In this document: positions 36,980-45,479 of the stretch, one piece after another | Position numbering within the stretch: the first letter of the stretch is position 1 | How the letters are laid out: the number at the start of each line of letters is the position of its first letter | Assembly (NCBI RefSeq): GCF_004078635.1 | Contig: NZ_RZNB01000001.1 | Span: 372,001 to 436,000 of the forward strand | DNA length: 64,000 nucleotides | Origin: Labedella phragmitis | Lineage (GTDB): Bacteria; Actinomycetota; Actinomycetes; Actinomycetales; Microbacteriaceae | Direction: 5' to 3' | Made by a program: the position numbers and the translations under genes | The notes under the pieces: generated by a model | The model's input: the letters and a program-made list of their open reading frames with translations, nothing else | What the model was told of the DNA's origin: nothing | Database searches by the model: none

Positions 36980-37576
36980 TCACCCTGCTGAACACTCCCG
37001 TTCGGCTGCTTCGTCGAAGGCGGGGGCGGCACGGTCCTCGGCCTCCTCCGTCGTCGTCACGATGCCGTGCTGCTCGATGTCACGGATGAGCCACTCCATC
37101 TCGAGAATCTCATTCCGCTGGGCGGCGCTGATCTCAGCGGCGAGTTCGCAGACGCGCAGGTCCTCGATACCGGCGCGTTCCGATCGCGTGATCGCGAGTG
37201 AGTGGTGCGGGATCATCGCGTTCATGTAGGCGGTGTCGTCGACGGTGACCTGGCTCCGATCGAGCGTGATCCCACCGCCGATGAGGAGCAGGCCGACCGC
37301 GATGATCGCGACGTTCACCTTCGTGTTCCTGTACATGTTCAGCATCCAGGCGAGCATGACGATCACCATGGTGCCTCCCATCGTGATGGCCATGAAGACC
37401 CGGCTCTCGCTGAACCGCACGTGGCCGATCTCCCACGAGCCGACGAACATCACGAAATACATCACAACGATCGACGTGAGGATCATCGCGCCGAACCGAA
37501 GATACATCCGTCTCATCTCGTGGTGCTCCTCTGAGTCCTGCGTTCTCGTTCGCTTCGTGCTCTCAGCGGATGACAT
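36980..37576 (-). CDS. DUF305 membrane protein
   Basis: 198 residues from the ATG at 37576, preceded by AGGAGG. Three membrane helices (residues about 25-105), then the DUF305 segment with YMNAMIPHHSLAITRSERA and SAAQRNEILEMEWLIRDI. The paired His (PHH) and downstream acidic residues are the conserved, possibly metal-binding, core of DUF305. Such proteins are often near copper or heavy-metal genes, but none is adjacent here. The 259 bases upstream (37577-37835) hold nothing I can support. Confidence 0.88.
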   Translation of the reverse strand: MSSAESTKRTRTQDSEEHHEMRRMYLRFGAMILTSIVVMYFVMFVGSWEIGHVRFSESRVFMAITMGGTMVIVMLAWMLNMYRNTKVNVAIIAVGLLLIGGGITLDRSQVTVDDTAYMNAMIPHHSLAITRSERAGIEDLRVCELAAEISAAQRNEILEMEWLIRDIEQHGIVTTTEEAEDRAAPAFDEAAERECSAG

Positions 37577-37835
37577 TCGTGAACCTCCTGCTCGTGCGGA
37601 CAACCAGGGTGCCACGATGCCTCATCCCTGCTCGCCGGCGAACCGATTGCCCACCGGGGAGGCGCGTGCTAATCAGCCCACCGCGGATCGGAGACGCGGT
37701 CAGACGGCGAAGTCCTCCGGCCGGCCGTGCTCGCGGCAAGAGTGCGCTCATCGAGGGGACGGGCCGCGTCGGGGATGACCGCCCGCGACGTCCTGATCCC
37801 CCCGGACCCGCTCGATGCTGCGTCGTCGGGAGGGA

Positions 37836-38204
37836 TCAGGAGGTCGCGGAAAGCCCGAGCGCCGCGCGGGCGTAGCCGAGCGCATCGTCGGGAGTCAGCC
37901 CGAGCTGGCGGGCCCGATCGGCGAAGGCGGTAGCGGCGGCTTGCGCCTGACGCTGCGTCGGGTCGCCGCTCGCCGCCACGAACGTGCCGTGGCGACCTCG
38001 GGTCTCGATGACCTCGTCACGCTCGAGCTCCCGGTAGGCCCGGGCGACGGTGCCGGCGGCGAGACCGAGGTCCTCAGCGAGACGTCGGACCGTCGGGAGC
38101 TTCGTCCCCGCCGCGAGGGCGCCCGACCGCACAGCCTCGACGACCTGCGTCCGGAGTTGCTCGAACGGGGCGACGGGCGACGAGGGATCGACGACGAGCA
38201 TCAT
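37836..38204 (-). CDS. GntR-family regulator, YtrA type
   Basis: 122 residues. The GntR winged helix covers residues about 10-75: PFEQLRTQVVEAVRSGALAAG, LPTVRRLAEDLGLAAGTVAR, AYRELERDEVIETRGRHGTFV. A short C-terminal helical piece (about 40 residues) marks the YtrA subfamily. The ATG at 38204 overlaps the stop of the upstream membrane gene, so the two are coupled. YtrA proteins typically repress their own operon, here led by the promoter at 39230-39258. Confidence 0.9.
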   Translation of the reverse strand: MMLVVDPSSPVAPFEQLRTQVVEAVRSGALAAGTKLPTVRRLAEDLGLAAGTVARAYRELERDEVIETRGRHGTFVAASGDPTQRQAQAAATAFADRARQLGLTPDDALGYARAALGLSATS

Positions 38205-39157
38205 CGGACCGACCCCGTTCCCGCGGTCGCCGTACGCTCGGGAAGCGGCCACAAGCGGCGACGATAGTACTGCTGCGGGCGACTCGCGACGGAGACGATC
38301 GCGACGACGAGGCCGATGAGCACGACAAGTCCGACGACCCCCATCGCCACGATCGCGACGATGTTGTCCGCGCTCGTGTAGGGCTGCCTGAGCGGTACAT
38401 CCTCGATGAGGACGACCATGGGCACGAGGACCCCGGCGAAACCGAGGATGAGCGGGACGCCGATGAGGTCGCGCAGCGCGGTCGAGCGGATCGCGTCGTC
38501 CCAGGCGAGTTCGAGGGTCGATCCCGCGCGCTGCCCGCGCTCGACGATGCGCCGCGAGACCAGCGCGACGCCGACGAGGGAGGCGACGGCGAGGACCGTG
38601 ATGACGATCGGCAGGGCGAAGGCGCCGATGTTCGCATCCATCGTCGTGGTCGCCGTCACGATCGCCGCGACCGTGGCGACGACGGCGAGCGCGACCGCGA
38701 CAGTCGCGCTGACGGACTCGAGTCGTGGCAGGTAGTCCCGCACCGTCGGTGTCGTGAGGCGCGCGATGCGGGGGACGTCGCTCGGCAGGTCGCGCGTGGT
38801 CGAGAGCGCGCTCACGGCGGCCCCGGCCGCGACCCCGACGAGGGCGAGGATGAAGACACCCATCGATGCGAATCCGTAGTCGCCGAAGCCGGGGACGAAG
38901 AAGGACGCGAGGATCGCCGCGACGATGCCGAGGCCGCCGCCGATCGCGATGCACCGCTCACGTGTCGCGAGTCGTGCTCCGATGCGCTCGTCCTCGTCGC
39001 GCGCGGTAGGAACGGCGAGATTGACGCTCTTGGCGAGCCGGTCGAGTGCCTTGCGGCGCGCGGTCGTCGAGCGCGCGAAGCCGAACGGCGCGGCCGAGAT
39101 GACGATGGCCACGGCGACGGCGACGAAAGCCCACGGAACGTTCCAGAAGTCGCTCAT
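38201..39157 (-). CDS. Multi-helix membrane protein of unknown function, paired with GntR
   Basis: 318 residues, ATG at 39157 with GGAGG upstream. About seven or eight hydrophobic segments: WAFVAVAVAIVISAAPFGF, GGGLGIVAAILASFFVPGF, GVFILALVGVAAGAAVSAL, ATVAVALAVVATVAAIVTA and others. The first loop (RSTTARRKALDRLAKSV) is basic. No transporter signature is recognised and there is no ATPase partner, unlike most YtrA operons. It may be a membrane-stress protein of a cell-envelope regulon; this is inference. Confidence 0.75.
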   Translation of the reverse strand: MSDFWNVPWAFVAVAVAIVISAAPFGFARSTTARRKALDRLAKSVNLAVPTARDEDERIGARLATRERCIAIGGGLGIVAAILASFFVPGFGDYGFASMGVFILALVGVAAGAAVSALSTTRDLPSDVPRIARLTTPTVRDYLPRLESVSATVAVALAVVATVAAIVTATTTMDANIGAFALPIVITVLAVASLVGVALVSRRIVERGQRAGSTLELAWDDAIRSTALRDLIGVPLILGFAGVLVPMVVLIEDVPLRQPYTSADNIVAIVAMGVVGLVVLIGLVVAIVSVASRPQQYYRRRLWPLPERTATAGTGSVR

Positions 39158-39229
39158 GTTGTCCTCCGATGATCGGTCCCAGGTGAGGGAGGTGGCCTGC
39201 CGGCGCCGACATTCTGTGTTGGTACAAAC

Positions 39230-39258
39230 AATGTATCGACACAAAGTGCTCAACACAA
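39230..39258 (-). promoter_or_regulatory. Probable sigma-A promoter of the membrane protein/GntR operon
   Basis: On the minus strand, TTGTGT (39258-39253) and TACATT (39235-39230) are separated by 17 bases. Nearby, TGTGTTG at 39215-39221 and CAACACA at 39251-39257 form an inverted repeat, and GGTACAA occurs at 39221 and 39264. These could be sites for the GntR protein. Confidence 0.6.
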
Positions 39259-39305
39259 CCCTCGGTACAAAATCGCCTGATCGCTTCACCGCACTACTCT
39301 GGCGA

Positions 39306-39452
39306 ATGGCAATGAAACTCCGTCTCCACGGGACTCTCGTCGAGCTCATCCGCCCGGCTCGTCGACCGTTGGGGACGACGACGCTGCCGCCCTTGGTGCT
39401 GCGAAAGGGCGAGACGACTGCCGACCTCCTCGACCGCGAAGACCGGTTCTGA
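39306..39452 (+). CDS. Possible small protein, 48 residues
   Basis: The frame ATG-GCA-ATG-AAA gives 48 residues, basic at the start (MKLRLHGTLVELIRPARRPLG) and acidic at the end (TTADLLDREDRF). There is no clear ribosome site and no recognised family. The region upstream is an AT-rich, promoter-like stretch that could drive it. It may also be chance, so the call is weak. Confidence 0.3.
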   Translation: MAMKLRLHGTLVELIRPARRPLGTTTLPPLVLRKGETTADLLDREDRF

Positions 39453-39478
39453 GGCCCGCCGATTACGGGCGCGAACCC

Positions 39479-39916
39479 TCAGTCGTGGGTACGGTGGATG
39501 AGGCGGGAGAGGACGATCGCGCTGCGCGTGTGGTCGACGTTCGGGGCGATGCGCACGCGCTCGAGAGCGTCCTCGAGGGCGGGGATGCTGCGTGCGCGCA
39601 TGTGCACGATCGCGTCGGCGCTGCCCGTGACGGTGCCGGCGTCGACGACCTCCGGCACGCCGGAGAGGATCCGCAGCAGTTCGTCGGGCGCGACGGTGCC
39701 GCGGCAGAAGAGTTCGACGTAGGCCTCGGTGTTGTAGCCGTCGACGGTGGGGTCGACCTGGATCGTGAAGCCACGGATGACGCCATCGGCGACGAGGCGG
39801 TCGACGCGGCGCTTGACCGCAGACGCGGAGAGGCCGACGGATCCTCCGATGTCTCCGTAGCTGGCCCTCGCGTTCTGACGCAGGAGATCGATGATGCCGC
39901 GGTCCAGGTTGTCCAT
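39479..39916 (-). CDS. Lrp/AsnC-family regulator
   Basis: 145 residues from the ATG at 39916. Helix-turn-helix: LDRGIIDLLRQNARASYGDI, GLSASAVKRRVDRLVADGVI. The RAM domain follows (AYVELFCRGTVAPDELLRIL, VPEVVDAGTVTGSADAIVHM). Lrp proteins bind an amino acid in the RAM domain. It is divergent from the DDAH/ornithine aminotransferase pair with a gap of 232 bases, so arginine or ornithine is the likely effector. Confidence 0.9.
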   Translation of the reverse strand: MDNLDRGIIDLLRQNARASYGDIGGSVGLSASAVKRRVDRLVADGVIRGFTIQVDPTVDGYNTEAYVELFCRGTVAPDELLRILSGVPEVVDAGTVTGSADAIVHMRARSIPALEDALERVRIAPNVDHTRSAIVLSRLIHRTHD

Positions 39917-40148
39917 CCGATCAGGGTAGTAGGACTCGGCGCTTGATCGTTGCAATCGTGTCGCTCGAATCGGCGATTTCGTGCGTCGGGGACACGTCGC
40001 GGCCGCGAGGCCCTGTGCCAGACTGGAAGCGGCGTCCCGCCCCGGCGGGGCTCGGAAGAGTGACCTGGTCCGCCTCCCCCGACCACGACCGGCCCCCTGG
40101 GCCTCGACGCACCGGCACAGCGATCGCCGCGCCGGTAGAGGAGTCTCC

Positions 40149-41006
40149 TTGACCGACACCACCACGACCACCGCAACGGTCCCCGAGCGCACCGCGACCC
40201 CGCGCACGTACCTCATGTGCAAGCCGGACTTCTTCACGGTCGTCTACAAGATCAACCCGTGGATGGAGCCCGCGAAGCCCACGGACACGGCCAAGGCCGT
40301 CGAGCAGTGGCAGTCGCTCTACGACACCTACATCTCGCTCGGGCACACGGTCCACCTCATCGATCCCATCGAGGGCCTGCCCGACATGGTCTACACGGCC
40401 AACGGTGGCTTCGTCATCGGAAACGTCGCCTACGGCGCGAGCTTCACCTACCCGCAGCGCCAGCCGGAGGGCCCGGCCTTCATGGACTGGTTCCGCGAGA
40501 ACGGCTTCGAGGTGCGCGAGCCCCAGGAGATCAACGAGGGCGAGGGCGACTTCCTCCTCGTCGGCGACGTCATCCTCGCGGGCACGGGCTTCCGGAGCGC
40601 CTCCAACAGTCACGCGGAGATCGCGTCGATCTACGGCCGCGAGGTCGTCTCGCTCACGCTCACGAACCCGTCGTTCTACCACCTCGACACGGCGATCGCC
40701 GTGCTCGACCCGCTCACGGGCGACGCGAACGCGAACATCGCCTACCTCCCGAGCGCCTTCGATGCCCCGAGCCTCGCGATCCTCCAAGAGCGGTACCCGG
40801 ACGCGATTCTCGTGAGCGAGGAGGACGCGTCGATCCTGGGGCTCAACTCGATCTCCGACGGCTACAACGTCGTGATCGCGAAGCGCGCCGTCGGCTTCGA
40901 GAAGCAGCTGCGCGAGCGCGGCTACAATCCGATCGGCGTCGACCTCTCCGAGCTGCTGCTCGGCGGCGGCGGCGTGAAGTGCTGCACGCTGGAGCTCCGC
41001 CGATGA
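40149..41006 (+). CDS. Dimethylargininase-family (DDAH) guanidino hydrolase
   Basis: 285 residues from a TTG at 40149 with GAGGAG upstream. Amidinotransferase-fold motifs: LPDMVYTANGGFVIGN, EGEGDFLLVGD, the catalytic His in FYHLDTAIAVL, and the catalytic Cys at 278 in GGGGVKCCTLELRR, close to the C-terminus as in the family. The family includes dimethylarginine dimethylaminohydrolase and, with the same fold, arginine dihydrolases. The coupled rocD gene argues that the product may be ornithine or citrulline from arginine. The sequence alone does not decide between the two. Confidence 0.82.
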   Translation: MTDTTTTTATVPERTATPRTYLMCKPDFFTVVYKINPWMEPAKPTDTAKAVEQWQSLYDTYISLGHTVHLIDPIEGLPDMVYTANGGFVIGNVAYGASFTYPQRQPEGPAFMDWFRENGFEVREPQEINEGEGDFLLVGDVILAGTGFRSASNSHAEIASIYGREVVSLTLTNPSFYHLDTAIAVLDPLTGDANANIAYLPSAFDAPSLAILQERYPDAILVSEEDASILGLNSISDGYNVVIAKRAVGFEKQLRERGYNPIGVDLSELLLGGGGVKCCTLELRR

Positions 41007-42274
41007 CCGCCGTGGGACAGACCGGCGCTCCCGCCGGCACTGCGGCCGAGGCAACGGCCCACGCTCTCGCCCTCGAGGACGCGCACGTCGCGCACAACTA
41101 CCACCCGCTCCCCGTCGTCGCCGCGACCGCGGAGGGCGCCTGGGTCACCGACGTGGAGGGCAACCGCTACCTCGACTGCCTGGCCGCGTACTCCGCGGTC
41201 AACTTCGGTCACTCGAACCCCGACCTCATCGCCGCGGCGACGGAGCAGCTCGGCCGCGTCACGCTCACGAGCCGCGCGTTCCACAACGATCGCCTCGGCG
41301 AGTTCGCGACGGAGCTCGCGGCCCTCGCCGGCAAGGACATGGTCCTGCCGATGAACACGGGCGCCGAGGCCGTCGAGTCGGGAATCAAGCTCGCGCGCGC
41401 GTGGGGCTACCGCGTCAAGGGGGTCCCCGCCGGGCAGGCGAACATCGTCGTCGCGAACGGCAACTTCCATGGCCGCACCACGACGATCATCAGCTTCTCG
41501 GACGACGAGACGGCGCGCGACGGCTTCGGTCCCTTCACGCCCGGCTTCCGTTCGGTCGCCTACGGGGACATCGACGCGCTCGCCGCGGCGATCGACGAGA
41601 ACACCGCCGCGGTGCTCATCGAACCCATTCAGGGTGAGGCCGGCATCGTCGTGCCGCCCGCAGAGTACCTCCCGGCCGTGCGCGCGCTCACGAGCGAGCG
41701 CAACGTGCTCTTCATCGCCGACGAGATCCAGTCCGGCCTCGGCCGCACGGGCGCGACGTTCGCGTGCGATCTGGTCGACGTCGTCCCCGACCTCTACCTG
41801 CTCGGTAAGGCACTCGGCGGCGGCATCGTCCCCGTCTCCGCCGTCGTCGGCAACCGCGACATCGTGGGCGTGCTGCGTCCCGGCGAGCACGGCTCGACGT
41901 TCGGCGGGAACCCGCTCGCGGCGGCCGTGGGCCTCGCGGTGGTGCGCCTCCTCGCGACCGGCGAGATGCAGGAGCGCGCACGGGTCCTCGGTGCGCGGCT
42001 GCACGCAGGGCTCGATTCCCTCGTCGGTCGCGGCGTCGTCGCAGTTCGCGGTGCGGGTCTCTGGGCCGGCGTCGACATCGATCCGGAACTCGCGACGGGT
42101 CGCGCGGTGTGCGTCGCGCTCATGGCGCGCGGCGTGCTCGTAAAGGACACGCACGGGTCGACCATCCGCTTCGCGCCGCCCATCGTGGTGTCCGAAGAGG
42201 ACATCGACTGGGCCGTCGAGCAGCTCGGCGCCGTCCTCGCCGACCTCGCGCCGGTCCCCGCCGACGCCCCCTAG
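41003..42274 (+). CDS. rocD: Ornithine aminotransferase
   Basis: 423 residues. The ATG at 41003 overlaps the stop of the DDAH-family gene. Class-III aminotransferase: NYHPLPVVAATAEGAWVTDVEG at the start, VLPMNTGAEAVESGIKLARAW, NFHGRTTTIISFSDD, IADEIQSGLGRTG, the PLP lysine Lys269 in LLGKALGGGIVPV, and HGSTFGGNPLAAAVGLA. This is the ornithine-aminotransferase subgroup. It converts ornithine and 2-oxoglutarate into glutamate semialdehyde and glutamate. A bidirectional terminator follows. Confidence 0.93.
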   Translation: MTAVGQTGAPAGTAAEATAHALALEDAHVAHNYHPLPVVAATAEGAWVTDVEGNRYLDCLAAYSAVNFGHSNPDLIAAATEQLGRVTLTSRAFHNDRLGEFATELAALAGKDMVLPMNTGAEAVESGIKLARAWGYRVKGVPAGQANIVVANGNFHGRTTTIISFSDDETARDGFGPFTPGFRSVAYGDIDALAAAIDENTAAVLIEPIQGEAGIVVPPAEYLPAVRALTSERNVLFIADEIQSGLGRTGATFACDLVDVVPDLYLLGKALGGGIVPVSAVVGNRDIVGVLRPGEHGSTFGGNPLAAAVGLAVVRLLATGEMQERARVLGARLHAGLDSLVGRGVVAVRGAGLWAGVDIDPELATGRAVCVALMARGVLVKDTHGSTIRFAPPIVVSEEDIDWAVEQLGAVLADLAPVPADAP

Positions 42275-42330
42275 GGGCCCTTCTCTCCGCCGACGTGCGG
42301 ACATCGGTCGTCTAACCGGCCGAGAGGACG

Positions 42331-42380
42331 ACGAAAGCCCGCACTTCCGCTCATCAGGCGGCGGACGTGCGGGCTTTCGT
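42331..42380. terminator. Bidirectional terminator between rocD and TetR
   Basis: Stem ACGAAAGCCCGCAC (42331-42344) pairs perfectly with 42367-42380, and inner bases TCCGC/GCGGA extend it. It lies between convergent genes and can serve both. Confidence 0.85.
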
Positions 42381-42438
42381 GGTTCCCGGACCTCTTGAGG
42401 CGACAGAAGTCGGCACATCGCGGATCGCGAGGCGTCGG

Positions 42439-43008
42439 TCAGGCGGAGAGGGCCGCCCACAGCCGCTCGATGTCGCCGGCCATGTCCACGGAGCGGTCGA
42501 GGGCCCACTGGATCTGTATGCCGTCGGCGACGGCGACGAGGACGCGCGCGATGTGTTCCGGATCGAGGTCGGCGCGTGCCGTGCCAGCCGCCTGTCGGTC
42601 CCTGATCGCGTCGGCGAGGGTCGAGAGGACTACCGAATAGCGATCGATGAAGAACGGGTGGGCGGGGTGCGACGGGTCCTCGGCGGCCGCGGCGAGGGTG
42701 ATGAAGAGCTGGACGAGGCCCGGCACGTCGCGGTTGTGGCGCATGATCCGGACCAGGCCGTCGATGAGGTCGTCGTTCGACGAGTAGGTCGCGGTGTCGA
42801 CCTCGTCGCGCTTCTGCAGGATCGCGGTGAGCAGGTGCTCCTTCGACTCGAAGTAGTGCATGAGGCCGGGGAGGCTCACTCCCACCTGCTTCGCGACCTC
42901 CCGCAGGGACGTGCCGCGGTACCCCTCGCGTGAGAAGACATCGAGAGCTGCCGCGAGGATCTCCTCCCGTCGCGCGACGCCTTTCGCGTACGACCCCCGC
43001 TCAGCCAT
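42439..43008 (-). CDS. TetR-family regulator of the beta-glucosidase gene
   Basis: 189 residues. The helix-turn-helix is VARREEILAAALDVFSREGY followed by TSLREVAKQVGVSLPGLMHYFESKEHLL. The C-terminal domain ends in IQIQWALDRSVDMAGDIERLW, the pattern of TetR_C_6-like regulators. ATG at 43008. Divergent from a GH3 gene; this arrangement is usual in Microbacteriaceae sugar loci, and the effector is probably a glycoside or free sugar (inferred). Confidence 0.9.
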   Translation of the reverse strand: MAERGSYAKGVARREEILAAALDVFSREGYRGTSLREVAKQVGVSLPGLMHYFESKEHLLTAILQKRDEVDTATYSSNDDLIDGLVRIMRHNRDVPGLVQLFITLAAAAEDPSHPAHPFFIDRYSVVLSTLADAIRDRQAAGTARADLDPEHIARVLVAVADGIQIQWALDRSVDMAGDIERLWAALSA

Positions 43009-43069
43009 GAACTCGATGCTAGGGCACGTCGGGCGCTCCGGAACGGCGGAGGGGTGCCCTGCCGGGACC

Positions 43070-43098
43070 TTGTCCGCGAATATCGAACGTTGTATGGT
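43070..43098 (+). promoter_or_regulatory. Probable sigma-A promoter of the GH3 gene
   Basis: TTGTCC at 43070-43075 and TATGGT at 43093-43098 with exactly 17 bases between. The spacer holds the 6-bp palindrome AACGTT (43086-43091), a possible TetR contact. The GH3 start is 45 bases downstream. Confidence 0.65.
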
Positions 43099-43142
43099 TT
43101 TCGGGTGTGCGGCAGGGAAGCCGCCGGGAATGGACGGGATTC

Positions 43143-45380
43143 ATGAGCCACAGCGACCACCTCGACGATCTGACCCTCGAGGAAAAGGCCTCGCTCACGA
43201 GCGGCGCCGACTTCTGGACGACCAAGGCGATCGACCGGGCGGGAATCCCGTCGATCATGATGACCGACGGCCCCCACGGCGTCCGGAAGCAGCGCGAGGG
43301 CAACGACCACATCGGGCTGGCGGACAGTGTGCCGACGACGTGCTTCCCGCCCGCTGTCGCGCTCGGATCGAGCTGGGACCCGGAGCTCGTCCGTCGCGTG
43401 GGCGTCGCACTCGGCGAGGAGGCGAAGGCCGAGAACGTCGGTGTGCTCCTCGGACCGGGTATCAACATCAAGCGCTCGCCGCTCTGCGGCCGCAACTTCG
43501 AGTACTTCTCCGAGGACCCGCTCGTGAGCGGCGTGATGGGCTCCGCGCTCGTCGCGGGTCTCCAGTCGCAAGGGGTGGGTGCGTCGCTCAAGCACTTCGC
43601 CGCCAACAACCAGGAGACCGACCGGCTCCGCGTGAGCGCCGATGTCGACGAGCGCCCGCTCCGCGAGATCTACCTCCGCGCGTTCCAGCGCGTCGTCACG
43701 GAGCAGCAGCCGTGGACGGTCATGTGCTCGTACAACCGCATCAACGGCGTGTACGCGTCGGAGAACCCGTGGCTGCTCACGACGGTCCTCCGAGACGAGT
43801 GGGGCTACGACGGGCTCGTGGTCTCCGACTGGGGCGCGGTCAACGACCGCGTCGCCGGTGTCGCCGCCGGGCTCGACCTGGAGATGCCCTCGAGCGGCGG
43901 ACGCACCGACGCGCAGATCGTCGCCGCCGTCCGTGCCGGCGACCTCGACGAGGCGCACGTCACGACGGCGGCGCGGCGGGCGCTCCAACTCGTCGACCGG
44001 GTCGTCGCGAACGCCGATCCGAACGCGACCTACGACGCGGACGCGCACCACGCCCTCGCTCGGGAGGCCGCCGCACGCAGCATCGTCCTGCTCCGCAACG
44101 AGGGCGGGCTGCTCCCGCTCGATCCCGCCGCCCCGAACCGTATCGCGGTCGTCGGCGAGTTCGCCCGCACGCCGCGCTACCAGGGCGCCGGCAGCTCCCT
44201 CATCAACCCGACACGGCTCGACAACGCACTCGGCGAGCTTCGCGTCATCGCGGGCGACCGGGTCTCGTTCGCCGCGGGCTTCACGACCGACGGGTCGGAC
44301 GACGCGGGCCTGCTCGACGAGGCGGTGTCGACGGCGGCAGCCGCGGACGTCGTCGTCCTCTTCCTGGGCCTGCCCGCCGAGGAGGAGTCCGAGGGCTTCG
44401 ACCGGGAGCACATCGAGCTCCCTGCACCACAGACCGCCGTGCTCGAGGCCGTTCTCGCCGCCAATCCGAACGTCGTCGTCGTGCTCTCGAACGGCGGAGT
44501 CGTCCGGACCTCCGGCTGGCAGGAGCGTGTGCCCGCGATCGTCGAGGGCTGGCTGCTCGGCCAGGCCGGTGGAGGTGCCGTGGCCGACGTCCTCTTCGGA
44601 ACGGTCAACCCGTCGGGCCGACTCACCGAGACGATCCCGCTCCGACTCGAGGACAGCCCGTCGCACCTGTCGTTCCCCGGCGAGTTCGGCCACGTCCGAT
44701 ACGGCGAGGGGATCTTCGTCGGATACCGCGGCTTCGATGCGAGCAGCACCGCCGTGGCGTTCCCGTTCGGTCACGGCCTCTCCTACACGACGTTCGAGTA
44801 CCGCGACCTCTCGGTCGTCGAGCGCGACGGCGGGTTGCGGGTGACGGTGACCGTCGCGAACACCGGCTCACGCGACGGCCGCGAGGTCGTCCAGGTGTAC
44901 ACGGCGCTTCCCGGTTCCACCGTGGTGCGCGCGCCCCACGCGCTCGCGGGCTTCGCGATCGCGGACGTCCCCGCCGGTGGCGCGGGGACGGTGACGATCG
45001 ACATCGCGCGCGACGAGCTGGCGTATTTCCATCCCCAGGCGGCCCAGTGGACGGTGGAGGCCGGCACGTACGTCGTGTCCGTCGGGGCGTCGAGCCGCGA
45101 CTTCCGTCTCGAGGCGACGATCGACATCGCGGGCGACGACCTCGACGTCCCGCTCGCGGGCGACTCGACGATCGCTGAGTGGCTCGCCCACCCGCGCGGA
45201 GGCGATCTGCTGCGCTCCGCCCTCGACTCCGGTGGGGGCAGCGGCCTCGCCGGCATGCTGACCGACCCGGAGACCGCCAAGATGCTCGGGTCGATGCCTC
45301 TCGAGCGCATCGCGGCCTTCCCCGGCAGTCCCATCGACGAGTCCTCGTTGCCTGGCCTCGTCGAGGCCGCGCGGGGCTGA
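43143..45380 (+). CDS. GH3-family beta-glucosidase
   Basis: 745 residues from the ATG at 43143. N-terminal TIM-barrel domain: LTLEEKASLTSGADFWTTKA, IPSIMMTDGPHGVRKQ, GPGINIKRSPLCGRNFEYFSEDP, SLKHFAANNQETDR. The nucleophile Asp229 lies in GLVVSDWGAVND. The second domain has AAARSIVLLRNEGGLLPL and later FPFGHGLSYTTFEYRDL leading into a fibronectin-like C-terminal domain. About 70 residues after it form a helical cap (AEWLAHPRGGDLLRSAL) seen in actinobacterial members. No signal peptide, so intracellular: it cleaves imported beta-glucosides or cello-oligosaccharides. Confidence 0.95.
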   Translation: MSHSDHLDDLTLEEKASLTSGADFWTTKAIDRAGIPSIMMTDGPHGVRKQREGNDHIGLADSVPTTCFPPAVALGSSWDPELVRRVGVALGEEAKAENVGVLLGPGINIKRSPLCGRNFEYFSEDPLVSGVMGSALVAGLQSQGVGASLKHFAANNQETDRLRVSADVDERPLREIYLRAFQRVVTEQQPWTVMCSYNRINGVYASENPWLLTTVLRDEWGYDGLVVSDWGAVNDRVAGVAAGLDLEMPSSGGRTDAQIVAAVRAGDLDEAHVTTAARRALQLVDRVVANADPNATYDADAHHALAREAAARSIVLLRNEGGLLPLDPAAPNRIAVVGEFARTPRYQGAGSSLINPTRLDNALGELRVIAGDRVSFAAGFTTDGSDDAGLLDEAVSTAAAADVVVLFLGLPAEEESEGFDREHIELPAPQTAVLEAVLAANPNVVVVLSNGGVVRTSGWQERVPAIVEGWLLGQAGGGAVADVLFGTVNPSGRLTETIPLRLEDSPSHLSFPGEFGHVRYGEGIFVGYRGFDASSTAVAFPFGHGLSYTTFEYRDLSVVERDGGLRVTVTVANTGSRDGREVVQVYTALPGSTVVRAPHALAGFAIADVPAGGAGTVTIDIARDELAYFHPQAAQWTVEAGTYVVSVGASSRDFRLEATIDIAGDDLDVPLAGDSTIAEWLAHPRGGDLLRSALDSGGGSGLAGMLTDPETAKMLGSMPLERIAAFPGSPIDESSLPGLVEAARG

Positions 45381-45479
45381 GCGTCGCCTCGCGGCGCAGC
45401 CGAGACGAGATCGCTGCGTCGCGAGGAGCGGGTCCGAGTGCTGCGACGGGCGCGCAGGCGGAGCGTCTAGGGTGATGCC

